From: Alphaproteobacteria bacterium
Lineage (GTDB): Bacteria > Pseudomonadota > Alphaproteobacteria > UBA9655
Direction: 5' to 3'
DNA length: 64,000 nucleotides
Assembly: GCA_019749915.1 (NCBI GenBank)
Contig: JAIEPE010000009.1
Coordinates: 85,183 to 149,182 of the forward strand
A model generated the notes under the pieces. That model was not told the DNA's origin and ran no database searches. It saw only the letters and a program-made list of their open reading frames with translations. Shown piece by piece: positions 8,434 to 16,606 of this stretch (the stretch's first letter is position 1; each line of letters starts with the position of its first letter). The translations under genes and the position numbers were made by a program.

Positions 8434-9319
8434 TATCCATCTCCTGATATTGTCTCTTAATAAAATTCAGGAATGCATTTTTTCTGTCTTCAGAAATAAA
8501 AGAGGATTTGATTAACGCGTTTAATGTTTCATAATCCACGCTAGCTTTAAACTTTTGAATTTCCTCACCATAACCAAGACGTATAAATTCTTTCACATAA
8601 TCTTCCATCATGGGCTCTTGTGTGAATGAAGTTGCAATAGCGCATTTTGGAGAATGGGAGGCAGCAAGAAATTCTGCCATGGCAAAATAAGAGGGATTAT
8701 CATAGGAAGGCGCTAGAACGTATCCATTAACTGTAGAGATCAAGCCAAGGTTGCGACCATGACGATCATGATTGCCAATAAGAGCGTCAAATAAGCAAAT
8801 TTTTATAAATTTTCGTATTTCGGAGAGTCTACCGGTTTGTTTTTCAATGATCTTCAAGAGAGTTTCTAAGGTGAACTGATCATTTTTCGTCAAAAAATGC
8901 CAAATATGTTCTAAGTTAGAATCTTTATAATTTTGCATGAAATTATAGCTTATGAAAGAATCTCTCTCATTAAACAAGCAAATGAGATGGTTTTTCGGAA
9001 TATCGAGCTCTAAAGTCTTTCCAATTTGATTGCATAGATACTCGCTTCTTGCGAGTTCCGGATACTCACGAGATAATTTTAAAATATAATTTTTCTTTCC
9101 AAGCTCAGCCGAATACTTTTCAAATTTTCCATGAAAAAAGCTTGTATTGTGAAAGTGCTTTTCCTCTTCATCATTGCTTGCCTCTCTTCTAAGAACCAAG
9201 TTCTGAAAATCATCCTCTTCTTCAATGAGATTAAACCATTCTTTAAAACACTGTTTGTGAAGCCCATGTTTTTGCTGAATAGCTTCTGTATCTTCTTTGC
9301 ATTTAAAACATATATTCAT
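8423..9319 (-). CDS. HipT-like Ser/Thr kinase toxin (HipA C-terminal domain)
   Basis: A 298-residue HipA-fold kinase without the N-terminal HipA subdomain. ATG 9319 has an AAGGAAG site and gives an N-terminus with C4, C7, H21 and C24, a possible small zinc site; the in-frame GTG at 9346 lacks one. The kinase shows YILKLSREYPELARSEYLC (Lys and Glu of the ATP site), the catalytic loop GNHDRHGRNLG (residues about 182-192) and the metal-binding YDNPS near 205. HipA/HipT kinases usually phosphorylate aminoacyl-tRNA synthetases and halt translation. It is first in its operon, upstream of the HipS/HipB-like fusion. Confidence 0.8.
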   Translation of the reverse strand: MNICFKCKEDTEAIQQKHGLHKQCFKEWFNLIEEEDDFQNLVLRREASNDEEEKHFHNTSFFHGKFEKYSAELGKKNYILKLSREYPELARSEYLCNQIGKTLELDIPKNHLICLFNERDSFISYNFMQNYKDSNLEHIWHFLTKNDQFTLETLLKIIEKQTGRLSEIRKFIKICLFDALIGNHDRHGRNLGLISTVNGYVLAPSYDNPSYFAMAEFLAASHSPKCAIATSFTQEPMMEDYVKEFIRLGYGEEIQKFKASVDYETLNALIKSSFISEDRKNAFLNFIKRQYQEMDNVL

Positions 9320-9395
9320 GAGCGTCTTCCTTGAAAGCTTTATCACTAAGGTATAAGCCTAAACTACACGATGTCAATTAACATCATAATTAACT

Positions 9396-9413
9396 CGATA
9401 TAATATTATATCG
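9396..9413. promoter_or_regulatory. 18-bp perfect palindrome, likely HipB-type operator
   Basis: CGATATAATATTATATCG lies 77 bases upstream of the HipT-like start. It is fully self-complementary and contains a TATAAT-like -10 on both strands. A HipB-like HTH encoded in the operon is the natural candidate to bind it. Confidence 0.5.
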
Positions 9414-9708
9414 ATTTGAATCATCAAGTCAATAAATGCGTGTTTTGATATAAATGCGTTTTTGTAGATCCAAAGCACCCATTCAAATTTGGGGCTTTAA
9501 ACATGAGTTTAAGGCCTATAATTGTGAACACAAACTATGTACTTACAGGGTGAGGCGATGTTGAACGAAGGTGAATCCACAAAGTTCTAGTTGATTTCTA
9601 ATGTAAAAGTGTCTTTTTCAGGGTTTTTATCTATTTTACTTTTTTTGCTTTTTAAAAACTGTGGGAGAAGGCTCGCTTAATTGATTGTTAAATTTTAAAA
9701 AAATCGTA
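9414..9708. other. A+T-rich intergenic region
   Basis: No coding frame, tRNA or clear repeat was found here. It separates the divergent hip-like operon and the short plus-strand unit with promoter at 9709-9738. Confidence 0.4.
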
Positions 9709-9738
9709 TTGACCCTATGCTTGTAAGGCTAGTAAACT
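9709..9738 (+). promoter_or_regulatory. promoter of the 57-residue ORF unit
   Basis: TTGACC (9709-9714) and TAAACT (9733-9738) are 18 bases apart. The predicted transcript would start just before the hairpin at 9743-9777. Confidence 0.45.
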
Positions 9739-9742
9739 AGAC

Positions 9743-9777
9743 GCAATGTAAGAGCGCTGGCGGCGCCCCTACATTGC
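9743..9777 (+). promoter_or_regulatory. stable hairpin in the leader of the 57-residue ORF
   Basis: Outer arms GCAATGTA (9743-9750) and TACATTGC (9770-9777) pair fully, and an inner GCGC/GCGC stem with a five-base loop sits inside. It falls between the predicted promoter and the ribosome site, so it could shape translation or stabilise a small RNA. Confidence 0.45.
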
Positions 9778-9815
9778 TAAACATAACTAACCCTTTAAAG
9801 CAGAAAGGATCAGCC

Positions 9816-9989
9816 ATGTCTGACAGCACTATAACTGTATCTCAAGTTTCCTGGCAAGAATTTGAAAGCAGAGTTCAAAAAATTCTAATTATCTCTGATC
9901 AGCTCGATATTTTGGCCTTTGAATTACGGCAGATGAGTTTTTTTCTCAAAAATGCCACTCAAAAAATACGCTTAGAGGGACAGGCCTAA
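9816..9989 (+). CDS. 57-residue helical protein of unknown function
   Basis: ATG 9816 follows AGAAAGGATCAGCC and is preferred over the ATG at 9774, which overlaps the leader hairpin. The product (starting MSDSTITVSQVSWQEFESRV) looks helical and amphipathic, with a single short domain. No family was recognised. It has its own promoter, a 5' hairpin and a 3' terminator-like structure, and sits between the hip-like operon and the integrase. A role in the island's excision or control is possible but not shown. Confidence 0.55.
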   Translation: MSDSTITVSQVSWQEFESRVQKILIISDQLDILAFELRQMSFFLKNATQKIRLEGQA

Positions 9990-9994
9990 CTTTA

Positions 9995-10070
9995 TAGGAG
10001 GCTTGGTAGGTATTAATAGGCTTAATCTTCAAAAAGAAAGGATCTACTTTTAAAGGCCTCCTATTTTTTT
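9995..10070 (+). terminator. terminator after the 57-residue ORF
   Basis: TAGGAGGC (9995-10002) pairs with GCCTCCTA (10056-10063), followed by TTTTTTT. The loop is long (about 53 bases), so the fold may contain further structure. Confidence 0.45.
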
Positions 10071-10129
10071 ACTCCTTTTTCTGAGAGGAAAATCTGGTGT
10101 TCCCATGAAAGTTTTGATTTTATATTTTC

Positions 10130-11311
10130 TCAACGTTGAGACACAAGCTTCTTCATCTTATTCCCAAGCAGCTCGGTAGCTTCTCTTAAAGGTGCATCTG
10201 CTAAGTGGGCATAGCGTTGCGTTGTAGAGACTTGAGTATGCCCCAATAGTTTACCCACAATGCTTAAACTTAATCCACTTGAAACAAGGTGAGAAGCAAA
10301 AGTATGACGAAGATCATGTATATGAACATCAGAAGAACCTGCTTTTTTCCGTATCGTATTCCAAGCTTTCTTAGGATCTTTGAGAGGTTTTCCTGGGGCT
10401 TTCCCTGGAAATAAAAAAGGAGAGTCTGCTTGCTCTTTCATTTGTTTTAAAATTTCAAGAACGAGAGAAGAAACTGGCACATGCTCCATTTCTCGCTGTT
10501 TTGTTGAGTGAGATTGTTTTGTCCATACTCCCTTTTCAAGATCAAATTGATCCCATGTAGCACTTAAGAGTTCAGTTTTTCTTGCTCCTGTTAGGATAAG
10601 TAGACGAATGGCGTTGGCAACATTTTGATTACGGTAGGTATCTAAAGCCGTGAACAATCTCTGAGACTCTTCATCGTCAAGCCAGCGACGACGTCCATGT
10701 TCTTTGTATTTACCAACACCTATGACGGGATTATCGGAACGCCAGCCCCATTGAATGGCAAGATTAAACATTTTACTCAAGAGAGCCATCGTTCTATTAG
10801 CTTGAACAGGCGTTTTTTGTAGGTCGGAATGTAATTTCTGTAAATCGAGGGTTGAGATTGCATCAGTCCTTAGATGGGCATACCTCTTTAAGATAATATT
10901 TTTTAGCTTAGCTTTATCTTCTTTATAGCTTTTTGGAGCTTTGTTTGGCCCTGCATGAAGACTTAAATATTGATCAGCTAGATCCTGCATTGATTGTCCT
11001 GTATGTCTAGCGATCACCTTATGCTTGACAGAAGGATCCTCTCCTGCACCTACGCTTAAGGAAAACTCTATTGCCTTTTGACGTGCTAATTCTGTTGTTA
11101 TGGGTCCATGAACCCCTATCTTTATTTTACGAGTTTCTCGCTTTTTATTTCTATATTGAAGGAAATAAGTTTTCTTGCCGGTGGGGTAAACCCTTACATA
11201 AAAACCAGTTACTTCAGTATCCCAGATTTCGATCCGTTTTGTTGGATTTGGTACTGCACTTTCCACAACCCGCTTTGTCAATTTAGTTTTATTCGTTTTT
11301 TTCGACGACAT
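10130..11311 (-). CDS. P4-type tyrosine site-specific integrase
   Basis: A 393-residue tyrosine recombinase with the N-terminal DUF4102-like arm-binding domain (EIWDTEVTGFYVRVYPTGKK) and a catalytic domain containing all active residues: Arg in LTGARKTELL (about 244), His and Arg in HIHDLRHTFASH (about 331-334), His in LLGHTQ (about 357) and Tyr in TQRYAHL (about 368). Such enzymes integrate islands into tRNA 3' ends. Here a tRNA-Thr 3' half lies 500 bases upstream at 11811-11860, with paired repeats between. The gene looks intact, so mobility may be retained. A second copy of its 5' end lies directly upstream. Confidence 0.9.
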   Translation of the reverse strand: MSSKKTNKTKLTKRVVESAVPNPTKRIEIWDTEVTGFYVRVYPTGKKTYFLQYRNKKRETRKIKIGVHGPITTELARQKAIEFSLSVGAGEDPSVKHKVIARHTGQSMQDLADQYLSLHAGPNKAPKSYKEDKAKLKNIILKRYAHLRTDAISTLDLQKLHSDLQKTPVQANRTMALLSKMFNLAIQWGWRSDNPVIGVGKYKEHGRRRWLDDEESQRLFTALDTYRNQNVANAIRLLILTGARKTELLSATWDQFDLEKGVWTKQSHSTKQREMEHVPVSSLVLEILKQMKEQADSPFLFPGKAPGKPLKDPKKAWNTIRKKAGSSDVHIHDLRHTFASHLVSSGLSLSIVGKLLGHTQVSTTQRYAHLADAPLREATELLGNKMKKLVSQR

Positions 11312-11645
11312 ATTAAATCTTCCTCTCCTAGGTTTTTATTAAATGAAGCTTGTCAAGAGCTCTATTGCCTTTTGGCGTGCTAATTCTGTTGTTATAGGTC
11401 CATGAACCCCTATCTTTATTATATGAGTTTCTTGCTTTTTATTTCTATATTGAAGGAAGTAAGTCTTCTTACCGGTGGGATAAATCCTCACACAAAAGCC
11501 TGTTACTTCTGTATCCCAGATTTCAATCCGTTTTATTGGATTCGGCACTGCACTTTCCACAACCCGCTTTGTCAATTTAGTTTTATTTGTTTTTTGTGAT
11601 GACATGTCAAATTTTCCTCTCCTAGGTTATTATTAAATGAAGCTT
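11066..11645. repeat. tandem duplication of the integrase leader and 5' end
   Basis: Two direct copies, about 11066-11351 and 11360-11645, have a period of 294 bases. Each covers the leader (TCCTCTCCTAGG just upstream of the start) and the first ~82 codons. The encoded segments differ at about 7 of 82 positions, so the duplication is not brand-new. Confidence 0.85.
11339..11605 (-). pseudogene. truncated integrase N-terminal duplicate
   Basis: An 88-codon frame encodes a near copy of the arm-binding domain of the adjacent integrase (MSSQKTNKTKLTKRVVESAV...). It diverges after ARQKAIE and stops. It has no catalytic domain. It could still make a free arm-binding peptide, since its leader is copied too, but it is more simply a by-product of tandem duplication. 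Confidence 0.75.
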
Positions 11646-11712
11646 AGCAATCTTAAAATAAGAGTTCAATCAAAAAGGGGAGCATATGGGGAGCAACAGG
11701 AGTAGAAATGAG

Positions 11713-11801
11713 TAGACATTTATAGATGTGTATAGACGCTTTCCTCTCATTATCTTATTGAAAAATCAATATATATAGACGATTATAGATATGGGTAGAC
11801 G
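11713..11801. repeat. paired 26-bp direct repeats, likely integrase arm sites
   Basis: Copies at 11713-11738 and 11776-11801 share TAGAC at both ends and TTATAGAT in the middle, 63 bases apart. They lie between the integrase gene and the tRNA-derived core, where P4-type arm-binding sites are expected. Confidence 0.55.
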
Positions 11802-11810
11802 TATAGTACT

Positions 11811-11860
11811 GCTGATTCGTAATCAGTAGGTCGGGTGTTCGATTCACCTCTTCGGCACCA
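11811..11860 (+). other. attachment site: 3' half of a tRNA-Thr(CGU) gene
   Basis: From the anticodon stem onward the tRNA is complete: stem GCTGA/TCAGT around loop TTCGTAA (anticodon CGT), variable AGGTC, T arm GGGTG-TTCGATT-CACCT, acceptor strand CTTCGGC and encoded ACCA. The D arm and 5' acceptor strand are absent; the preceding 26 bases do not fold as such. This is the displaced half left by island integration, not a functional tRNA. Confidence 0.8.
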
Positions 11861-11936
11861 GGCATTCTCTCACTTTTTTAACATCTTAAACTAAGCTAAA
11901 AACCTTTAGGGGTATACTTTGGGAGTTAGGCAGCTC

Positions 11937-12101
11937 TTATTTTGAAACACCAACGATCTTGGTCGGCGTTTTATCTTTCATATTATTCTTCTTAATGGCC
12001 GCTAAGTGACACTCTTTACGAACTGCTGTTTGCTTGGCGGGCTTTGTGCAATAGCCTTTCAGTAGACGCGCTGCAGCTGACTCTCTTTGAGCAACCCCCA
12101 T
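11937..12101 (-). CDS. 54-residue basic protein, possibly a gene remnant
   Basis: ATG 12101 to TAA 11937 gives a Lys/Arg/Ala-rich product (QRESAAARLLKGYCTKPAKQ, C-terminal KTPTKIVGVSK). There is no clear ribosome site, and the frame is open for another 14 codons upstream without a standard start, so it may be the tail of a lost gene. No family was recognised. It is the first frame on the chromosomal side of the attachment site. Confidence 0.35.
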   Translation of the reverse strand: MGVAQRESAAARLLKGYCTKPAKQTAVRKECHLAAIKKNNMKDKTPTKIVGVSK

Positions 12102-12188
12102 GAGATAAGCTAAAGAATTAAGGTTCCAATAAATTTCTAATATCCTCTTTTATTTCAGTCTGTAATCACTTATCCAACTAACTATAAA

Positions 12189-14597
12189 TTAACTCAAATC
12201 CTCATCCATAGCGCCTGGAAAATACTCTTCCAATTTTTTGTAATATTCTTCCAATGTCGTCGGATGACCGTCAAAAGAGACAAAACTCTCAAGAGTCAGG
12301 GGAACATATGGAACTCCGTTAGAAAGAGCTCCAGCAGCCCATATTTCATTAGCTTTTTCTAAATCTTCACGAAATCCCTCAGATTCAACAATGACTTGTC
12401 GAATTTCACGAAAGGATTTTCCTTGCTGCCTCATGTCCATCACACGGGCAACACTGATACGTCCCTCAGCGGATGTTGATATCGTCTTTCTGAGAGATGT
12501 TACAAACTGCTCCAAACTATCAATGGCCTCTTGCTGCGCTATATCAATACTCCCTTCCATTTCAACAAGGAAGCGTCCGATCTCTTTAAAGTTTTTTCCT
12601 TCTAACCTTAAAGGCAAAATATCAATAACATCCCCTACACTTATGGGCTCTCCTGAAGGAAAAATAATTTCTTTTCTTACAAAGCTTACTAGCTTTTCAA
12701 GCTGCAACCATTCATGAAAACCTAACGGACATAAGTCTTCTATTTCTTTCGGGTAAACCCCACCCTCAATAACAGATAAGGTAGCTATATACTTGTTTAG
12801 CTCCTGCAAAGGACGATGAGATTTCAAAAAAGTTTTAAGTACAAGAGTAGTCCCTTCAAAATCCCAATCCATAAATTCTCTTCTTGCAAAGTCACTTAGA
12901 AGAAAGTTAACAGCGTTTATGAGACGTTCTCCATTCTTAGCTGCGAGTCGATTTCTCTCTACAATTGCCTCTCTTAGCCACTTGAAGCTTGACATATGAG
13001 GAGTCCAGACACCGATTCGTTTTTTTTCTCTAAACATCCGTTGAAGAGCGTATAGATAAATATCTCTATCTATAGAATCTGAAATGTGGCGAAATTCCTT
13101 CACGGCTAAGTCAGTTAAAAGTGATGCATCTTCCTTATCAGAACGACGTCCTACTCCAATTTTTTCTCTGAAAAGGTCAGGAATAATAGCATAAATTACT
13201 CTCCTATCCTTCTCAGAAGGGGGGATCAGTTGACTTCGAAGAGAAGAGTCAAAAAGATAGAGAGGATCTGGAACAGAAACATACCCCATAAGGCCATGGG
13301 GAGCCTCTATAAATTCAGGAGTACGGACATCTCCTTTAAAAACAAGAGTTCCATTTGTCCATAAAGTATATAAGGGAACGTCCACTCGGGCTAAATGCCA
13401 TTTGTTAGCTGCCGCAGCAGCAGGGTTAGGAATCACTTCAAACAATCTTTTTCGAGAATTAAAAAGAGTGGTATGGATTTCGTCATGTTTTTGCTGGCTA
13501 CAGTTATAAAGTATAGCATGAGACATAACCTTGTCTTGCCATATGCGCCCCTCTGAAAAATTTAAGAGATTATATATAGTTTCTCCTCTTGGATGACGGT
13601 TACCTTTCTGACCTTTATTAGGGGCGGCACCAATTATTATTGCCTTTGGATTAACAGCTTCATCCCAATCAGTAAGATATGTATGTTCATCCGATCCGTG
13701 ATGAGGAGCCAACAGAATATCTGAAATTAGACTTTCACCGTTACCTCCCAATCTTTTTAGCATTTGACTCTTAACGTATGTGTCTGCATCACCGGTTAGC
13801 ATAGCAGACATCCCCTCTAGCTCAACTCGAACAACCACACTCCACCTATTGGTATCTGTTCCCCCCTGTGGACAAAATAAGTGGGTGATACACCCGCTTG
13901 ATTCTAAAAAGCGAGTTCTCCCTTTTAACTTACGTAATCCCAAACATGAAGAAGTATGTCTCTTTTCACAATCAGGTAAAGAATACCCTGAATAGTGATC
14001 CTCAGTTCCTCCCAATAAAACATGGGGATAAAAACGAAATTGATACTTTTGAGATTCTAATCTTAACTTTGACAAAATAGCAGGAACAAAGTCCTTATGA
14101 TCTTTGTCAGGATGGGTAATAATAATATTTAAGTGATAATCTCTACCCCTTAGTGGCTCAGCCTGTGACTGTCTCCAATATCCTAATATTTTATTACGAA
14201 TCTGAGAGAGAAGAGAACTCTCGTCAAGCTTAGTCCACTCATAGGTTTCTCCTGCTGTATAAGGGCGGCTAGTAGAGCCCGCATCCACTAGCAAAGGAAC
14301 GTGTCCGACTTTATTGATGAGTGCAGCGTGTCCTTGTCCAACATTAAAGAAAACAATCTCGTCATGAAAAGCTGCCCCACTAGAAGATGAACTACTAGAA
14401 GATGAACTACTAGAAGATACGCCATGATGACTTTGCAGATCATGTAAACCCATAGTTACAGCTTGACGGCTTGTAGATGCTCCATCTAATCTCTCTTCTT
14501 CTAAGATTAGGATCGCAAAAGAAATTTTAGGAAGAAATAAACCTATAATTAGCAATAAAAATATTGATTTTTTTATAATTCGCTGACAAGTTTTCAT
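12189..14597 (-). CDS. exported metallo-beta-lactamase-fold protein (ComEC/Rec2 C-terminal type)
   Basis: An 802-residue protein with a Sec signal peptide (residues 1-28, cleavage after ISFA) and a poly-Ser run near residue 62. The hydrolase fold occupies about residues 75-330: FFNVGQGHAALI, VDAGST, the metal motif THPDKDH (about 160-166), MLTGDAD and LLAPHHGSDEH. The order is that of ComEC-like metallo-hydrolases, which act on nucleic acids or phosphoesters, but there is no ComEC membrane part. The long C-terminal half (about 400 residues) is not recognised; within it, a segment with the pattern MRQQGKSFREI / RLEGKNFKEIGRFL occurs twice. Export suggests a periplasmic or host-directed role. 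Confidence 0.75.
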   Translation of the reverse strand: MKTCQRIIKKSIFLLLIIGLFLPKISFAILILEEERLDGASTSRQAVTMGLHDLQSHHGVSSSSSSSSSSSSSGAAFHDEIVFFNVGQGHAALINKVGHVPLLVDAGSTSRPYTAGETYEWTKLDESSLLSQIRNKILGYWRQSQAEPLRGRDYHLNIIITHPDKDHKDFVPAILSKLRLESQKYQFRFYPHVLLGGTEDHYSGYSLPDCEKRHTSSCLGLRKLKGRTRFLESSGCITHLFCPQGGTDTNRWSVVVRVELEGMSAMLTGDADTYVKSQMLKRLGGNGESLISDILLAPHHGSDEHTYLTDWDEAVNPKAIIIGAAPNKGQKGNRHPRGETIYNLLNFSEGRIWQDKVMSHAILYNCSQQKHDEIHTTLFNSRKRLFEVIPNPAAAAANKWHLARVDVPLYTLWTNGTLVFKGDVRTPEFIEAPHGLMGYVSVPDPLYLFDSSLRSQLIPPSEKDRRVIYAIIPDLFREKIGVGRRSDKEDASLLTDLAVKEFRHISDSIDRDIYLYALQRMFREKKRIGVWTPHMSSFKWLREAIVERNRLAAKNGERLINAVNFLLSDFARREFMDWDFEGTTLVLKTFLKSHRPLQELNKYIATLSVIEGGVYPKEIEDLCPLGFHEWLQLEKLVSFVRKEIIFPSGEPISVGDVIDILPLRLEGKNFKEIGRFLVEMEGSIDIAQQEAIDSLEQFVTSLRKTISTSAEGRISVARVMDMRQQGKSFREIRQVIVESEGFREDLEKANEIWAAGALSNGVPYVPLTLESFVSFDGHPTTLEEYYKKLEEYFPGAMDEDLS

Positions 14598-14632
14598 ATT
14601 CTTTTAATCCTTATTTGCTTACAAAAGAGCCC

Positions 14633-16585
14633 TTAATTCAAAATACTCACGTGTGTTCTTGGATAATGTTTACCAATATGCTTTTGAACGGTATGCCTAT
14701 CGTATGAAGGAAGTTTAATGGCTGTTTCTCTAACGTCAACGCATAGTTTGTCGTTATTATGATCAATTCCTTCTTCAAATGCTTGAAAAATCTTATTAAG
14801 AGCTTCAGGAGATATCCTCGTTATCTCAAGGAAAGCTAAGCCTTGGCAATAGGAGTGCCTTTCGCGTATGGCCCGTTGCTTAAAGCCTTCAATAACTTCT
14901 CCAACATTATCAAGCGTAATTTCAAAATCCAGAATAATGTTAACTCTATTCGTGTCTGACAAAGCGTTCTTTAACTGGTTATAATTTTCGTCATTTATAA
15001 CGATAGTCCCTGGGATAGATTGGCTTCTCACGAGGTGGCTCAGATGAGTGCTCCATTGCCCATATTTATCTTCATTACCATGTTCGCTAAAATATCTTAA
15101 AAGTTCCGCAATAGGCTTACTTTGAGGATGAGCCATTAAGCGTTGCTCAAAAGAGCTTATAAGATGGCTCATTTCTTCAACTAGTAAAGGGATTCCTCGC
15201 TCATAGGACATAAAGAAAAAAACGTCTTCTGCTGGATAATTTTTTCTTTCCACTTCCTCAAGTGCCCTTTTCACCCAATACCTTGCTAAGTGAGGGATAT
15301 AAAGAGAAGCTTTAAATTCTGGGTAAGAAAAATTTTTATTATTAAACACCTGAGCAATCTCCAGCATATTTTCTGTTGTTGCATCATATTCAGCAGCTTT
15401 TTCGATTCGATAGATTGCAGCCGTGCGAATAAGAGCATTTCTTGCTGAAGGAGACCAACCATGCTCCGGAAGAACCTCAAACCTCCCACTTAAGGCGCGA
15501 TATCCAACACGTTCTGATAAACCCTGAACAATTCTACGGTTATGTTCATCTGAAATTTCATTGTGACCCCAAACAAGAGCCGCTATGTCATTTTTGATTT
15601 GGTATTTTTTTGCAAAAAATTCCCATGCGACTTGATCTGAAGGTAGAATCTCTGCTTCCTGCATATAATGATGAAAATTAGGAAAATAGTAAGTTTCTTT
15701 GATATTACCTGTTCTTCGGTCTAACGTAAAAAAGATAAAACCTTCTGGAATAGGTAACTTCTCTTCTTTCTTACCTTTTTTGCGTGTTATGAACAAAGGG
15801 TGTTCAGCATAAATGGCTAACTCTTTGTAAGAATCTCCTTTTGTCTGCACTTCCTGTACTAAGGGATTGCGGATAAAGCGATTATAGTAAGCATTTTGGG
15901 GTGTATAGTTTCTAATATCTGCCGTTGAACTAGAGCCATTGTGAGTTACGGTAATAGCATGGTCTATTCCATGACCTGGATCAAAAACAATGTCCGTATC
16001 CGTATGGCTAAGCGTTCTCTTATCTCTCGTTTTATCAACTTTCATCTTTTTTTCTGTGAAAGAATAAATTTCAATAAACTGTGGCTGGTGATGGCGACCA
16101 TAAGCCCCCCTATCTATTTTAGGGTCTTTAGCTTGAGGAATGGCAAAAACTTCGTATGTAGGTAATAAACCGTCCTCGCGCTGGAGATAATTCATATGAG
16201 ACGGTCCTACATAAGCAATTTCTTCTCTCTCTGAAGGATCCACAGCTTTTTTATGAGGCCCTGTTTCAAGATAAACTTCACCTCGCTGGGCCAAAGGTTT
16301 TTCATTTGCTTTTAATTGACTAGAGATTTGTTCAAAATGTTGAGGATGAGTTACAACATCGGGTGTCAATTTCTGCGTTTCTTTATACCTCCCCTTCCAG
16401 CTTCTATATTTTTCCTTTTCTTCTTTCCTATAATCTCGAAGACTAAGTGCATTTTCTTCTGATTTCCTAGACAGAGTAGAGATAGAAGTAGATTCCTTAT
16501 CTATAGGATCTTCCATCGCCCAAACCTTGTTTACTGCCAGAAGCAATGCTGTAGAAACTAAAAGTGATTTTTTAAGAACATTCAT
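14633..16585 (-). CDS. exported DNA/RNA non-specific endonuclease-like protein
   Basis: ATG 16585 has a GGAGA site and gives a good signal peptide (MNVLKKSLLVSTALLLAVNK, cleavage near VWA); an upstream ATG at 16603 is less likely. The product is 650 residues. The middle resembles the NucA/endonuclease G family as found in intracellular bacteria: FDPGHGIDHAIT, NYTPQNAYYNRFIRN, ELAIYAEHP and a ...YYFPNF segment. The usual DRGH is DPGHG here, so catalysis is uncertain. The C-terminal ~300 residues are unrecognised and helical. It lies 35 bases from the metallo-hydrolase gene on the same strand, suggesting an operon of two exported nucleic-acid-related enzymes. Confidence 0.55.
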   Translation of the reverse strand: MNVLKKSLLVSTALLLAVNKVWAMEDPIDKESTSISTLSRKSEENALSLRDYRKEEKEKYRSWKGRYKETQKLTPDVVTHPQHFEQISSQLKANEKPLAQRGEVYLETGPHKKAVDPSEREEIAYVGPSHMNYLQREDGLLPTYEVFAIPQAKDPKIDRGAYGRHHQPQFIEIYSFTEKKMKVDKTRDKRTLSHTDTDIVFDPGHGIDHAITVTHNGSSSTADIRNYTPQNAYYNRFIRNPLVQEVQTKGDSYKELAIYAEHPLFITRKKGKKEEKLPIPEGFIFFTLDRRTGNIKETYYFPNFHHYMQEAEILPSDQVAWEFFAKKYQIKNDIAALVWGHNEISDEHNRRIVQGLSERVGYRALSGRFEVLPEHGWSPSARNALIRTAAIYRIEKAAEYDATTENMLEIAQVFNNKNFSYPEFKASLYIPHLARYWVKRALEEVERKNYPAEDVFFFMSYERGIPLLVEEMSHLISSFEQRLMAHPQSKPIAELLRYFSEHGNEDKYGQWSTHLSHLVRSQSIPGTIVINDENYNQLKNALSDTNRVNIILDFEITLDNVGEVIEGFKQRAIRERHSYCQGLAFLEITRISPEALNKIFQAFEEGIDHNNDKLCVDVRETAIKLPSYDRHTVQKHIGKHYPRTHVSILN

Positions 16586-16606
16586 AAATAATCTCCGTAT
16601 CATTTG

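Larger units (their letters stand above)
1..11860. mobile_element. right part of an integrated genomic island
   Basis: A P4-type integrase (10130-11311) lies next to a 50-nt duplicate of the 3' half of a tRNA-Thr gene (11811-11860), the usual scar of integration into a tRNA. Because the tRNA fragment reads on the plus strand, the element should lie to its left and the chromosome to its right. The left part carries toxin-antitoxin loci, an IS, an ATPase/nuclease and several decayed genes, a typical island cargo. The left end and the intact tRNA are not in this window, so the extent to position 1 is assumed. Whether the serine protease at 1-1374 belongs to the island is not known. Confidence 0.55.

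Noticed and set aside
11770..11860. Complete tRNA-Thr gene
   Set aside because: The D arm and 5' acceptor strand are missing, so only the 3' half is present as an attachment site.
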